From the NCBI RefSeq assembly GCF_003048775.2, contig NZ_CP049272.1, positions 1,767,321 to 1,831,320 on the forward strand: a stretch of 64,000 nucleotides of DNA, read 5' to 3'. Positions 18,972-28,156 of the stretch are shown one piece after another. How positions within the stretch are numbered: the first letter of the stretch is position 1; every line of letters begins with the position of its first letter. Origin of the DNA: Campylobacter concisus. Lineage in GTDB: Bacteria; Campylobacterota; Campylobacteria; Campylobacterales; Campylobacteraceae. The translations under genes were made by a program, and so were the position numbers. A model generated the notes under the pieces. It was not told where the DNA came from and made no database searches. It saw only the letters and a program-made list of their open reading frames with translations.

Positions 18972-20117
18972 CTATCTCGCTAAGGCAAAAATTTCACTTA
19001 TTGCCTCTTTTGTATAAATTTGCTCCAAGCCCCTACCCTTGGTATAGTCATAAACTAAAGCCATTATCTCGTCTAAATTTGTCTCATCAACGCCGATTTC
19101 AATGAGGCTTGTTGGCGTGCCGATCTTGCTAAACCACTCTTTTAGCCTCTCTATGCCTGCGTCTGCGTCATCCACGCTAAAAATTTCTTTGCCAAAGCGC
19201 TTAAATGCCTTTAAATTTCTACTCTTATACCACTTCATCCAAGCTGGCATAACGACACTTAGCCCAGCCCCATGCGCGCAATCAACCACCGCACCTATGG
19301 CGTGCTCGATCATGTGATTTGGATATGAGTAGCCGGCTGTGCCAACGTAAGTTAAGCCATTTAGCGCCATCGTCGCAGCCCAAGCAAACTCGCATCTAGC
19401 GCCATAGTTTTCTGGCTCTTTTAGTAAAATTTCAGTCGTTTTCATGACCGTTTTGATGTTTGCTTCGATGTATAAATTTATGATCTCAGGCTGAATGCTT
19501 GCCGTAAAATAGCCCTCGATGCTGTGAGCGATGATGTCTGAGGCTGAATAGACCAAGTACTCCTTGCTAACGCTTGCTTGAAGCAGCGGGTTTACCACTG
19601 AAACTTTTGGGTAAAGACAAGCGCCGTGCATGGCAAATTTCTCTTTTGTGGCTTCGTTTGTGACGACTGAGCCGCCGTTCATCTCTGAGCCAGTTGCTGC
19701 AAGCGTTATGATGTCAAAGATCATAAGTGCTTCGCTTGGGTCTTTGCCTGTAAAAAAGTCCCAAACATCGCCATTATATTTAGCTCCAGCGGCCACAGCC
19801 TTTGCCGTGTCAAGCACTGAGCCACCACCTATGGCTAGCACGCTATCGACACCTTGCTTTTTAGCTAAATTTATAGCCTCGTTCACCTTGCTTAGCACTG
19901 GATTTGATTTCACGCCACCTATCTTGCAAAACTCGATGCCATTTGCACTTAGGCTCTTTGCTGCGATATCAAAAAGGCCATTTTTTATGATCCTATCGCT
20001 ACCATAGATGATAAGCGTCTTTTTAACGCCAAATTCTTTCATATATCTGCCGATATTTTGCTCTTTATCTTTGCCAAATTCTATTTTTGTAGGGTTTAAA
20101 AAGCTAAAATTTTGCAT
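18972..20117 (-). CDS. Iron-containing alcohol dehydrogenase (butanol dehydrogenase type)
   Basis: The 381-residue protein matches NAD(P)-dependent group III alcohol dehydrogenases. The GGGSVLDTAKAVAAGAKY nucleotide-binding segment and the metal-ligand region HMIEHAIGAVVDCAHGAGLS are present, and GSEMNGGSVVTNE is typical of YqhD/BdhA-type enzymes. It would interconvert alcohols and aldehydes in the cytosol; YqhD-like members often detoxify aldehydes. It starts with ATG behind AAGGAGAAAC and heads the run of accessory oxidoreductase and esterase genes. Confidence 0.9.
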   Translation of the reverse strand: MQNFSFLNPTKIEFGKDKEQNIGRYMKEFGVKKTLIIYGSDRIIKNGLFDIAAKSLSANGIEFCKIGGVKSNPVLSKVNEAINLAKKQGVDSVLAIGGGSVLDTAKAVAAGAKYNGDVWDFFTGKDPSEALMIFDIITLAATGSEMNGGSVVTNEATKEKFAMHGACLYPKVSVVNPLLQASVSKEYLVYSASDIIAHSIEGYFTASIQPEIINLYIEANIKTVMKTTEILLKEPENYGARCEFAWAATMALNGLTYVGTAGYSYPNHMIEHAIGAVVDCAHGAGLSVVMPAWMKWYKSRNLKAFKRFGKEIFSVDDADAGIERLKEWFSKIGTPTSLIEIGVDETNLDEIMALVYDYTKGRGLEQIYTKEAISEIFALAR

Positions 20118-20191
20118 AGTTTCTCCTTATTAGTTTTAATGATTATAGTTTTGCAAAGCAAAAATTTTTGTTAAAAATAATGAGTAGAAAT

Positions 20192-20866
20192 TTAAAAATT
20201 TCTTAGTTTAATAGGAAGTTTTGAGATAATCTTTTTCGGATCAAAGCTACTTTTAGCATCAACTAAATTTCCAAAATTTTCACCTGTGCTAAGGAATTTT
20301 TGCAAATAATAATTGCCTCTATATCCAAGGTTATAAAGAATTTCAGACATCAAAGAAATATCTGTTTCGTTTAGAAAGTCTGCATGCACAGTTGTTCTTA
20401 CTTCAAAATCAAAATTTATCTCAAGCAGATATTTTAGCGTGCTAATAAATTTTTCATATAAATTTGAGCCAGTTACACCAACAAATTTCTCTTTTGGCGC
20501 TTTAAAATCAAGTGCGATATAGTCAATCAGCCCTTCACCTATCGCCTCTTTTAAAATCTCAATATGAGAGCCATTTGTATCAACCTTTAGGCAAAAATTT
20601 CTTGACTTAACCTCTTTTGCAAGTTTTAAAAACAAAGGATTTGCCGTGCATTCGCCGCCGCTAAAGACGATGCCATTTAGCTTGCCTATGCGGCGGTCCA
20701 AGAAGTTACAAACCTCATCCATTTCTATATTGCCATTTGAATTTACAACTTCTATATTGTAACAATACATGCATCGCATATTACAGCCTGCAAACCAAAC
20801 TACCGCAGCCACTTTGTCTGGATAATCAAGCGTAGTAAATGGCGTTATACTAAAGACTTTATGCAA
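20192..20866 (-). CDS. nrdG: Anaerobic ribonucleotide reductase activating protein
   Basis: NrdG is the radical-SAM activase that puts the glycyl radical on class III ribonucleotide reductase. The radical-SAM cluster motif CNMRCMYC is near residue 28, and the GGECTANP block follows. At 224 residues it is of the longer NrdG/PflA-like type. The start is TTG, behind AAAGG. It lies downstream of nrdD and the separate glycyl-radical ORF, beyond a hairpin that could set its level. Its substrate in this cell is most likely the small 20951-21121 protein, because the glycine to be activated is there. Confidence 0.92.
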   Translation of the reverse strand: MHKVFSITPFTTLDYPDKVAAVVWFAGCNMRCMYCYNIEVVNSNGNIEMDEVCNFLDRRIGKLNGIVFSGGECTANPLFLKLAKEVKSRNFCLKVDTNGSHIEILKEAIGEGLIDYIALDFKAPKEKFVGVTGSNLYEKFISTLKYLLEINFDFEVRTTVHADFLNETDISLMSEILYNLGYRGNYYLQKFLSTGENFGNLVDAKSSFDPKKIISKLPIKLRNF

Positions 20867-20888
20867 ATTTATGGACCTTTTGAGATTT

Positions 20889-20916
20889 AAAAGGCACAGA
20901 AGATTGTGCCTTTTTT
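20889..20916. terminator. Strong hairpin between nrdD tail ORF and nrdG
   Basis: AAAAGGCACA / TGTGCCTTTT is a perfect 10-bp stem with a 6-base loop, with a run of six T on the plus strand and four on the minus. In the direction of the genes it may partly terminate or stabilise the nrdD message. Confidence 0.7.
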
Positions 20917-20950
20917 ATTTGAGTTTTTATGTTTTTATTGGCTGCGGTGA

Positions 20951-21121
20951 TTATCTTTTGCAGCAACTTGCGTATTCATCAAATTTAATACGCTCTTTAT
21001 GCTCGCCTTTTTTACCAAGGTTAAAGCTCTCAACTGGGCGATGATAACCCATAACACGAGTATAGACTACGCATTTTGTGCGTTTGTCTTGAACTTTTTC
21101 CAAAATTTCTTTTTCTGTCAT
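20951..21121 (-). CDS. Stand-alone glycyl-radical C-terminal piece of class III ribonucleotide reductase
   Basis: This 56-residue ORF encodes TKCVVYTRVMGYHRPVESFN followed by LGKKGEHKERIKF. That corresponds to the C-terminal glycyl-radical segment of NrdD (E. coli: TRRVCGYLGSPDARPFNAGK), with the radical glycine in RVMGY (Gly25 here). The preceding nrdD gene ends just before this segment. The ORF is in the same frame as nrdD, separated by one UAA and nine bases that form a ribosome binding site (TAAGGAGAGGAAATG). The product would therefore be a separate subunit supplying the radical, comparable in concept to GrcA (YfiD) for pyruvate formate-lyase. The tail has a vicinal Cys pair (SCCKR). Identification of the motif is firm; separate subunit versus stop-codon read-through is inference. 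Confidence 0.85.
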   Translation of the reverse strand: MTEKEILEKVQDKRTKCVVYTRVMGYHRPVESFNLGKKGEHKERIKFDEYASCCKR

Positions 21122-21130
21122 TTCCTCTCC

Positions 21131-23233
21131 TTATTTGGAATTGTTTTTCTCTTTTTCTATTAATTCTGCATCACAAAGCGGACAAAATTCATGCTCTCCA
21201 GCAATGTAACCATGTTTTGAACAAACGCTAAACACAGGCGTTATAGTGATATATGGAAGCTTATAATTTGAGATTATGCTCTTTACAAGCTCCTTGCAAG
21301 CTTTAGGTGAGCTGATCCTTTCTTTCATATAAAGGTGAAATACTGTACCACCAGTGTATGAAGTCTGAAGATCATCTTGCAAATCAAGTGCCTCGTAAGC
21401 ATCATCTGTAAAATTTGCTGGAAGCTGGGTTGAGTTTGTATAGTAAATATTCTCTCCCCCGCCTGCTTGGATGATGTCTGGATAGCGCTTTTTATCCTCT
21501 TTGGCAAAGCGGTATGTTGTGCCCTCAGCTGGAGTCGCCTCAAGGTTATATAAATTTCCAGTTTCTTCTTGAAATGTCCTTATCTTATCGCGTAAAAATT
21601 CAACCATCTCAATAGCAAAATCACGTCCAAATTTTGTTGAGATATTCTCTTTATCATTTGTGAAATTTCTAAGAAGCTCGTTCATACCATTTATACCAAT
21701 CGTGCTAAAGTGGTTATTAAAGTGCTTTAGATATCTAGCTGTATAAGGATAAAGCCCTCTGTCATACATCTCTTGGATAAATTTGCGCTTTTTTTCAAGT
21801 GTCGATTTAGCAAGCTCCAAAAGATAGCTAAGCCTGTTATAAAGTGCGACTTTATCACCTTTGAAGTTGTAGCCTAGGCGAGCTAAATTTATAGTGACAA
21901 CACCGATCGAGCCTGTCATCTCAGCACTACCAAAAAGACCACCACCTCGTTTTAAAAGCTCTCTTAGATCAAGCTGCAAGCGGCAGCACATAGAGCGGAC
22001 ATGTCCTGGTTTATAAGCTTTTTCGTTTTCTATCTTATTGCCATTTTCATCGTAAGTGTATTGTGAGCCAATGAAATTTTGAAAGTAGCTTGAACCCATT
22101 TTGGCAGTATTTTCAAAGAGTACATCCGCTACTTCGCTATCCCAATCAAAATCCTCTGTGATATTTACCGTTGGTATCGGAAATGTAAAAGGCTGCGAGC
22201 ACTTATCGCCAGCTGTTAAAACCTCATAAAATGCCTTATCTATGCGTGCCATTTCAGGCTCGAAGTCCTTGTAGGTCATATCGATCAAATTTTTTCTGCC
22301 ACGCTCGTTTGCTTTTTTCAAAATTTTCTCATCTTTTACATTTGTAAAGAGGTGTATATCATCGCTCGTTGGGATCTGATCTCTTAGGTCGCTTGGGCAA
22401 GTGATGTCGATGGTTACGTTTGTAAATGGACTTTGTCCCCAGCGCGCAGGCACATTTAAGTTAAAAATAAAGCTAGTGATCGCCTTTTTGATCTCAGCGT
22501 CACTTAGATCGTCTTTGAAAACATAAGGCGCAAGGTAAGTGTCAAAGCTAGAAAACGCCTGAGCACCCGCCCACTCGCTTTGCAAAATTCCTAAGAAATT
22601 TGCCATCTGATAAAGCGCCTCTCTAAAGTGCTTTGGAGCCTTACTCTCAACTCTGCCACGAACGCCGTTAAAGCCCTCGTTTAACAAAGCTCGCAAGCTC
22701 CAGCCAGCACAATAACCTGTAAGGCAGTCAAGGTCGTGGATGTGGTAGTCACCATTTCTGTGAGCAAGTCCCTCTTCTTTGCTATAAACAGCGTCTAGCC
22801 AGTAGTTTGCGATGACTTTACCAGCGGTGTTGTTGATGAGTCCTGCGTTTGAGTAGCTTGTATTTGAGTTTGCAGAAATTCTCCAATCAGTGCCATTTAT
22901 ATACTCATTTATTGTTTGAGTTGAATTTATGTAAGTCGTATCGTCATTTAGGCCTAAAATTTGCTCACGCTGAAGCTTGTGGGTATGACGGTAGAGCATA
23001 AAGCTTTTTAAAACGTCGAAATACCCGCTATTAAATAGCTCTTTTTCGATCGCATCTTGGATGTCTTCGACTGTTATCGCGCTTGACTTTTGAAAGATAT
23101 CTTGGACAACATTTGTAAAAACTTTCTCATCATAAGCTAAATTTTCGCTTGCAAATGCCTTTTTTATCGCATCTACTATCTTATATGCTACAAATTCTTG
23201 TCTTGTGCCATCTCTCTTCAAAATCTCACGCAT
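21131..23233 (-). CDS. nrdD: Anaerobic (class III) ribonucleoside-triphosphate reductase, catalytic part
   Basis: NrdD reduces ribonucleoside triphosphates to deoxy forms without oxygen. The 700 residues contain an N-terminal ATP-cone (about 1-90, beginning MREILKRDGTRQEF), the ten-stranded barrel with the HIHDLDCLTGYCAGW and RSMCCRLQLDLRELLKRGGG blocks, and a C-terminal zinc-site stretch (CSKHGYIAG and CPLCDAEL). It stops there: the usual glycyl-radical loop is missing and is encoded by the next ORF in the same frame. Upstream is an AT-rich spacer of about 300 bases shared with a divergent lipoprotein gene. With nrdA also present, the cell has both aerobic and anaerobic routes to dNTPs. Confidence 0.94.
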   Translation of the reverse strand: MREILKRDGTRQEFVAYKIVDAIKKAFASENLAYDEKVFTNVVQDIFQKSSAITVEDIQDAIEKELFNSGYFDVLKSFMLYRHTHKLQREQILGLNDDTTYINSTQTINEYINGTDWRISANSNTSYSNAGLINNTAGKVIANYWLDAVYSKEEGLAHRNGDYHIHDLDCLTGYCAGWSLRALLNEGFNGVRGRVESKAPKHFREALYQMANFLGILQSEWAGAQAFSSFDTYLAPYVFKDDLSDAEIKKAITSFIFNLNVPARWGQSPFTNVTIDITCPSDLRDQIPTSDDIHLFTNVKDEKILKKANERGRKNLIDMTYKDFEPEMARIDKAFYEVLTAGDKCSQPFTFPIPTVNITEDFDWDSEVADVLFENTAKMGSSYFQNFIGSQYTYDENGNKIENEKAYKPGHVRSMCCRLQLDLRELLKRGGGLFGSAEMTGSIGVVTINLARLGYNFKGDKVALYNRLSYLLELAKSTLEKKRKFIQEMYDRGLYPYTARYLKHFNNHFSTIGINGMNELLRNFTNDKENISTKFGRDFAIEMVEFLRDKIRTFQEETGNLYNLEATPAEGTTYRFAKEDKKRYPDIIQAGGGENIYYTNSTQLPANFTDDAYEALDLQDDLQTSYTGGTVFHLYMKERISSPKACKELVKSIISNYKLPYITITPVFSVCSKHGYIAGEHEFCPLCDAELIEKEKNNSK

Positions 23234-23533
23234 TACTCGCTCTTTCTTCTAAATTTTTCAATATAAAGTTTAAAAGTATAGGACAAGAAAGCTTAAACAA
23301 TAGATAACTATTTTATTTTGTTTAATAATATTTATCAAAAAATATAAAATTTTAAAAAGTTTTCTTAAAGGATAAATTTAAGTTATATAAGTATATTAAA
23401 CTAAATTTTTATTATTTTACTTAAATAATTATTTTAGTTTTAATTTTTAAAATAGTATATTTAAATGTTTCTTTCATATAGATCTTTATTTAATTTATAT
23501 TAATATTAGCCGGTTTTCAATAAAGGAGTTTAA
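23234..23533. other. Very AT-rich divergent intergenic region
   Basis: No coding frame or RNA gene is visible. It must hold the nrdD promoter (minus) and the lipoprotein promoter (plus). I could not recognise an NrdR box or another defined operator with confidence. Confidence 0.45.
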
Positions 23534-23986
23534 ATAAAAAAAATCACAACCCTCGCCCTAGGTCTACTTTTAGCTGGCTGTGCAGCATCAAACGGCGTAA
23601 AATCACCCGAAGATGGCATGATGAAAAGCTTTGCGAAGTGCGCCTTAAAATCAGATAGCACAGTCATTATGCTGGTGCCAAGTAGTGGCTTTCTTGCTGA
23701 CGCGATAGCTAGCGCAACAACTAGCGTTTCAAACAATGAAGGAGGCTTTTATAACAATCTAACAGCTGAAATGCAAAAGGGCGTAAATGCCTTTGTGATC
23801 TACGGCGAAAGCGGCATTACAACGGAGTCACTTATGGCAAATGTATTTACAAGGCTAAAAGAGCATAATGTAAATGGCATGCGGTTTTGCATATCAGCAG
23901 GACTAGAAAAGAGCGAGAAGCTAAGCAAGCTAGCAGATGAGCTTGGTTATAAAACTAAGCTTTGTGACACTTCCTTAAATTTATAA
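23534..23986 (+). CDS. Lipoprotein of unknown function with an ATA start codon
   Basis: The frame encodes a textbook lipoprotein signal (KKITTLALGLLLAGCAAS, lipobox LAGC) and a mature domain of about 130 residues that I do not recognise. The mature part includes VNAFVIYGESGITTESLMAN and two further cysteines that could form a disulfide. The codon where ATG is expected is ATA (23534), preceded by a stop codon and correctly spaced after AAAGGAG. The first in-frame ATG (23618) would delete the lipobox. The gene thus either uses an inefficient AUA start or has lost its start recently. A terminator follows at 24012. Confidence 0.7.
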   Translation: MKKITTLALGLLLAGCAASNGVKSPEDGMMKSFAKCALKSDSTVIMLVPSSGFLADAIASATTSVSNNEGGFYNNLTAEMQKGVNAFVIYGESGITTESLMANVFTRLKEHNVNGMRFCISAGLEKSEKLSKLADELGYKTKLCDTSLNL

Positions 23987-24011
23987 ATTATAAATTTAAT
24001 AGACAATTTAA

Positions 24012-24043
24012 AAATTTAAGAGAGAAATTTCTCTCTTAAATTT
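24012..24043. terminator. Bidirectional terminator between lipoprotein and nrdA
   Basis: A perfect inverted repeat, AAATTTAAGAGAG / CTCTCTTAAATTT with a 6-base loop, lies between convergent genes, with A/T tracts on both sides. Confidence 0.8.
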
Positions 24044-24045
24044 AA

Positions 24046-26421
24046 CTACTGACATCCCTCACATTCGATCGAGCGGTCAGCTACGTCGTTTAGTTTTTCG
24101 CTGTCAGGCGACTCTGAGCGTAGATAGTAGGTTGATTTTAATCCAAGCTCCCATGCAAGCGTGTAAATTTCACTTAGATATCCGCCGCTTGCTTTGTCTA
24201 GGCTCATAAATATATTTAAACTTTGGCCTTGGTCGATCCACTTTTGGCGAATCGCGCCTGCTTTTATCAAAATTCTCTGATCAAGCTCGTATGCTGGTGT
24301 GTAAAACTGCCAAGTATCAGGGCTGAGATTTGGCACGACATTTGGGATCATACCGCTTAGGTTGTGCTCAAACCACTTGCGCTTATAGACTGGCTCGATG
24401 GTCTGAGTGGTACCAACAAGGATCGAGATCGAGCTAGTTGGAGCGATCGCCATTAGGTAGCCGTTTCTCATGCCGTCGCGCTTGACCTTCTCTCTTAGCT
24501 TATCCCAGTCGCAGACATTTTCATCAAACAGCCCGCCTTTGACGTTTAAAAGCGCTTTTGCGTTCTCGTTTGCTGTGTCTATCGGCATGATGCCTTTGCT
24601 CCATTTTGAGCCCTCAAATTTTGGATAGACGCCCTTTTCTACGGCTAAATTTGAGCTAGCATAGATCGCGTTGAAGCTTATATTTTCCATTATGCTGTCA
24701 ATGAGCGCCAAGTGCTCATAGCTACCCCATTTTACGTTTTTCTCAGCTAGCATTTGCGCCTCACCCATGACGCCAAGGCCGATCGAGCGAGATGATAGGT
24801 TGGTGTGTTTTACCTTTTTGTGCGGATAGAAATTTAGATCTATAACATTATCAAGCATCCTGATAGCTATCGGCACGACACGCTCAATATCCTCTTTGCT
24901 ATTTATCTTGCTTAAATTTATACTTGCAAGGTTGCAAACTGCCGTTTTGCCCTCGATGCTCTCTTTTTCTACGATGAAAATTTGCTTGCCTTTTAGGCTA
25001 TCAAGCGCGCTTAGCTTTTTGGCTTTTTTAGTTATGCCACTATCGACCGTGATGTCTTCTTCTTCGTCAAATAGCTCCTCGCCGCCGTCTTCATAAGTGA
25101 TCTTGATCTTATAGTAGTTTGGCGCTGTGTTTTGGAAAATTTCGGTACATAAATTTGAGCTTCTGATGATGCCCTCGTGGTCGTTTGGATTTGTTTTGTT
25201 GGCATTGTCTTTAAAGCATAAAAATGGCATACCAGTTTCAAAATAGCTGGTTAAAATTTTCTTCCAAAGCTCTTTTGCAAGGATGGTATTTTTCTGGATA
25301 TTTTCGTCGTTTTCATACTCTAAGTATCTCTTCTCAAACTCCTCACCATAAAGGTCGCAAAGGTCGCTTACTTGAGCTGGGTCAAAGAGGCTCCAGCGAC
25401 CATTTTCTTTGACACGCTTCATAAATAGGTCGTTTATCCAAAGTGCAGGGAAAAGCTCATGTGCACGGCGCCTCTCTTCGCCTGAGTTTTTACGAAGATC
25501 GAGAAAATCGCTCACGTCCATGTGCCAAGGCTCGATATAAACAGCGATCGCGCCCTTTCTAGTACCTAGCTGATCGACCGCCACTGCGATGTCATTTGTC
25601 ACTTTCAAAAATGGAATGATACCGCCAGCTGCGTTTTTGTGTCCGTCTATACTACCGCCCATCGCACGCACCTTGCTCCAGTCCCAGCCAATACCGCCGC
25701 CAAATTTTGAAAGTAGTGCCATCTCTTTGTAGCTATCAAAAATGCCCTCGATATTATCAGGTGTGCTGCCTACATAACAGCTACTTAGCTGGTGACGCGT
25801 CGTACGGGCATTTGAGAGCGTCGGAGTAGCGAGCATCACTTCAAATTTAGAGATGAGGTCGTAAAATTTCTTAGCCCAGCCTTGGCTATCTAGCTCGTTT
25901 TGTGCAAGAAACATAGCAATTGCCATAAACATATGCTGTGGTAGCTCGATTGGCATGCCATTTTTGTCTTTTATGAGATAGCGGTCATAAAGCGTTTTGA
26001 TACCAAGGTATGCAAACTGAAGATCGCGCTCAGGCTTGATATAAGAGTTTAGATCCTCAAGATCGTACTTCTCTTTTAGTCCAGGGATGATACGGCCTAC
26101 CTTTTCGCCTTTTACTAGGTAGTCTTTTAGGTGGTTGTAGCCGTTAAATCCAGATACTTTGTGATAAAGGTCGTATAAAAATAGCCTCGCAGCGACAAAT
26201 GTCCAGTTTGGGCGGTCGATGTCGATCTTATCAACTGCTGTTTTTATAAGAGTCTGCTGAATTTCCTCAGTCGTGATCATGTCCCTAAACTGGATTTTCG
26301 CATCTACCTCAAGCTCGCTAAGGCTTACGTTGCTAAGACCTAGGACGGCTTCGTTTGTGTATTTTTTGATCTTACTGATATCAAGCTCTTCGGTTCTGCC
26401 ATTACGTTTTATAACTTTCAA
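24046..26421 (-). CDS. nrdA: Ribonucleoside-diphosphate reductase alpha subunit (class I)
   Basis: NrdA is the catalytic subunit of the oxygen-dependent class I enzyme and needs a beta subunit (NrdB), not seen in this window. The 791 residues comprise an N-terminal ATP-cone (MKVIKRNGRTEELDISKIKK), the barrel with SSCYVGSTPDNIEGIFDSYK, CTEIFQNTAP and NLASINLSK, and a C-terminal redox pair in ECEGCQ. The start is TTG behind GGAGATA. The gene is monocistronic: it faces the lipoprotein terminator and its start is about 220 bases from purB. All catalytic cysteines appear present. Confidence 0.95.
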   Translation of the reverse strand: MKVIKRNGRTEELDISKIKKYTNEAVLGLSNVSLSELEVDAKIQFRDMITTEEIQQTLIKTAVDKIDIDRPNWTFVAARLFLYDLYHKVSGFNGYNHLKDYLVKGEKVGRIIPGLKEKYDLEDLNSYIKPERDLQFAYLGIKTLYDRYLIKDKNGMPIELPQHMFMAIAMFLAQNELDSQGWAKKFYDLISKFEVMLATPTLSNARTTRHQLSSCYVGSTPDNIEGIFDSYKEMALLSKFGGGIGWDWSKVRAMGGSIDGHKNAAGGIIPFLKVTNDIAVAVDQLGTRKGAIAVYIEPWHMDVSDFLDLRKNSGEERRRAHELFPALWINDLFMKRVKENGRWSLFDPAQVSDLCDLYGEEFEKRYLEYENDENIQKNTILAKELWKKILTSYFETGMPFLCFKDNANKTNPNDHEGIIRSSNLCTEIFQNTAPNYYKIKITYEDGGEELFDEEEDITVDSGITKKAKKLSALDSLKGKQIFIVEKESIEGKTAVCNLASINLSKINSKEDIERVVPIAIRMLDNVIDLNFYPHKKVKHTNLSSRSIGLGVMGEAQMLAEKNVKWGSYEHLALIDSIMENISFNAIYASSNLAVEKGVYPKFEGSKWSKGIMPIDTANENAKALLNVKGGLFDENVCDWDKLREKVKRDGMRNGYLMAIAPTSSISILVGTTQTIEPVYKRKWFEHNLSGMIPNVVPNLSPDTWQFYTPAYELDQRILIKAGAIRQKWIDQGQSLNIFMSLDKASGGYLSEIYTLAWELGLKSTYYLRSESPDSEKLNDVADRSIECEGCQ

Positions 26422-26606
26422 AAATATCTCTCCATGTTAAATTTTAATTTGGGATTTTATCCAAAAGGAGATAAAAACTCTCTTTGTTAAAAAAGTGATT
26501 TTAGATATAAAATTTGACTCAAAAAATAATATTGTATTTTTAAAAAATTAAAAAATTTGATCTTATTTTAAAATGATTGTAAAAATTTTTGAAGCGATGT
26601 CTTGAA

Positions 26607-26632
26607 GCAAGAAGCATAAATTTGCTTCTTGC
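26607..26632 (-). terminator. Hairpin downstream of purB
   Basis: GCAAGAAGC / GCTTCTTGC forms a perfect 9-bp stem with an AT loop 9 bases beyond the purB stop. The U-tract is poor, so it may be a weak terminator. Confidence 0.5.
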
Positions 26633-26640
26633 ATTTAAAT

Positions 26641-27972
26641 TTACTTGCCAAAGACTCTGGCGAAAATTTTATCTACGTTTTTGGTGTAGTAGTTGTAGTC
26701 AAAGCACTCTTTGATCTCATCTTTGCTAAGGCTCTTAGTTAGGTCTTCATCGTTTAGCAAATTTTGTAAAAATAGGCTGTGACCTTGCTCATCGATCGCT
26801 TTTTTGCCCTCTTGCAAGTCTGCCCAGACCTTCATAGCGTTGCGCTGAACGATCTTGTAGGCGTCCTCTCTAGAGATTCCACGCTGTGGCAGTTGTAAAA
26901 GCACGCGCTGTGAAAAGACTAGGCCGCCTGTTAAATTTAAATTTTTCATCATATTTTCTGGATATACGACTAAATTTGCTATCAAATTTTTGATACGAAC
27001 CAGCATAAAATCAGCCGTGATAAACATATCTGGTAGGATAAATCTCTCGACCGAGCTGTGGCTGATGTCGCGCTCGTGCCAAAGGGCTACGTTTTCAAGT
27101 GCTGGCGTAACGTATGAGCGTAGCACTCTGCAAAGGCCAGTGATGTTTTCGCTAAGGACTGGGTTGCGCTTGTGTGGCATCGCGCTTGAGCCCTTTTGTC
27201 CTGGGCTAAAATACTCCTCCGCCTCATAAACCTCGGTCCTTTGGTAATGCCTAATGGCAACTGCGATCTTCTCGCAAGTAGAGGCTAGAACTGCGATGGC
27301 GCTCACCACATGCGCGTAGCGGTCACGCTGGATCACTTGGTTAGATGCTGGGGCAGCTTTTAGGCCAAGCTCTTCGCATGTTAGCTCTTCAAATTCCATC
27401 GGAGCGTGGGCTAAATTTCCCATAGCACCTGAGAGTTTACCGTAGCTGATCGTATCTTTTGCGTCTTTGATGAGCTTTAGCGCCCTTGCAATCTCGTCGT
27501 ACCAGATAGCAAGAACAAGGCCAAAAGTTATCGGCTCGCCGTGGATACCGTGGCTTCTGCCAACCATGAGCGTGTGCTTGTGCTCGTTCGCTCTGTCTTT
27601 GATCGCCTGCATAAACTCTTCAATGTCGCTGATGATGAGCTCTAGACTCTCTTTCATCTGAAGTGCGACGGCTGTGTCGATGCAGTCGCTTGAGGTCATG
27701 CCGTAGTGCACGAATCTGCTCTCCTCGCCAAGGCTCTCGCTGACGCTTGTTAAAAATGCGATGACGTCGTGCTTTGTCGTCTTTTCTATCTCGTCGATGC
27801 GAGCCACTTCAAATTTAGCATTTCTGCAAATTTTCTCGCAGTCGCCGTCGCTTATGAAGCCAAGCTTATTCCAAGCTTTAACTGCAGCTTTTTCTACCTT
27901 GAGCCAAGCGTCGTATTTTGCTTGTATACTCCACTTTTCAGCCATCTCTTTGCGTGAGTATCTTTCGACCAT
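26641..27972 (-). CDS. purB: Adenylosuccinate lyase
   Basis: PurB cleaves SAICAR and adenylosuccinate, releasing fumarate, in purine synthesis. The 443-residue protein has the fumarase/aspartase superfamily signature GSSAMPHKRNP and the TSSDCIDTA segment with catalytic residues. The start MVERYSRKEMAEKW is typical. It is a single gene, divergent from the RluA-like gene. Confidence 0.96.
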   Translation of the reverse strand: MVERYSRKEMAEKWSIQAKYDAWLKVEKAAVKAWNKLGFISDGDCEKICRNAKFEVARIDEIEKTTKHDVIAFLTSVSESLGEESRFVHYGMTSSDCIDTAVALQMKESLELIISDIEEFMQAIKDRANEHKHTLMVGRSHGIHGEPITFGLVLAIWYDEIARALKLIKDAKDTISYGKLSGAMGNLAHAPMEFEELTCEELGLKAAPASNQVIQRDRYAHVVSAIAVLASTCEKIAVAIRHYQRTEVYEAEEYFSPGQKGSSAMPHKRNPVLSENITGLCRVLRSYVTPALENVALWHERDISHSSVERFILPDMFITADFMLVRIKNLIANLVVYPENMMKNLNLTGGLVFSQRVLLQLPQRGISREDAYKIVQRNAMKVWADLQEGKKAIDEQGHSLFLQNLLNDEDLTKSLSKDEIKECFDYNYYTKNVDKIFARVFGK

Positions 27973-28156
27973 TGTTGAACCTTTTTGTATTAGTTTTCTT
28001 TATCATAAAAATAAATTTTAGCCTTGAAAGCTAAAAATCACATAGTATAATTTTATAAAATTTAAGTTTGGATTATATAAAATCCGTGCTGAAATGTCGG
28101 TTATACGCTTATAAATTTGTGCTTAATATAGCTCACTCGTTTTAAAAGGATCGCCT

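Noticed and set aside
21131..21133. The UAA between nrdD and its tail as a selenocysteine codon
   Set aside because: Selenocysteine uses UGA, and the motif position here is not a catalytic Cys. A ribosome binding site overlaps the stop, so two separate translation products are more likely.
23618..23986. Internal ATG as the true start of the lipoprotein
   Set aside because: It would remove the signal peptide and lipobox that are intact upstream in the same frame with a correctly spaced ribosome binding site.
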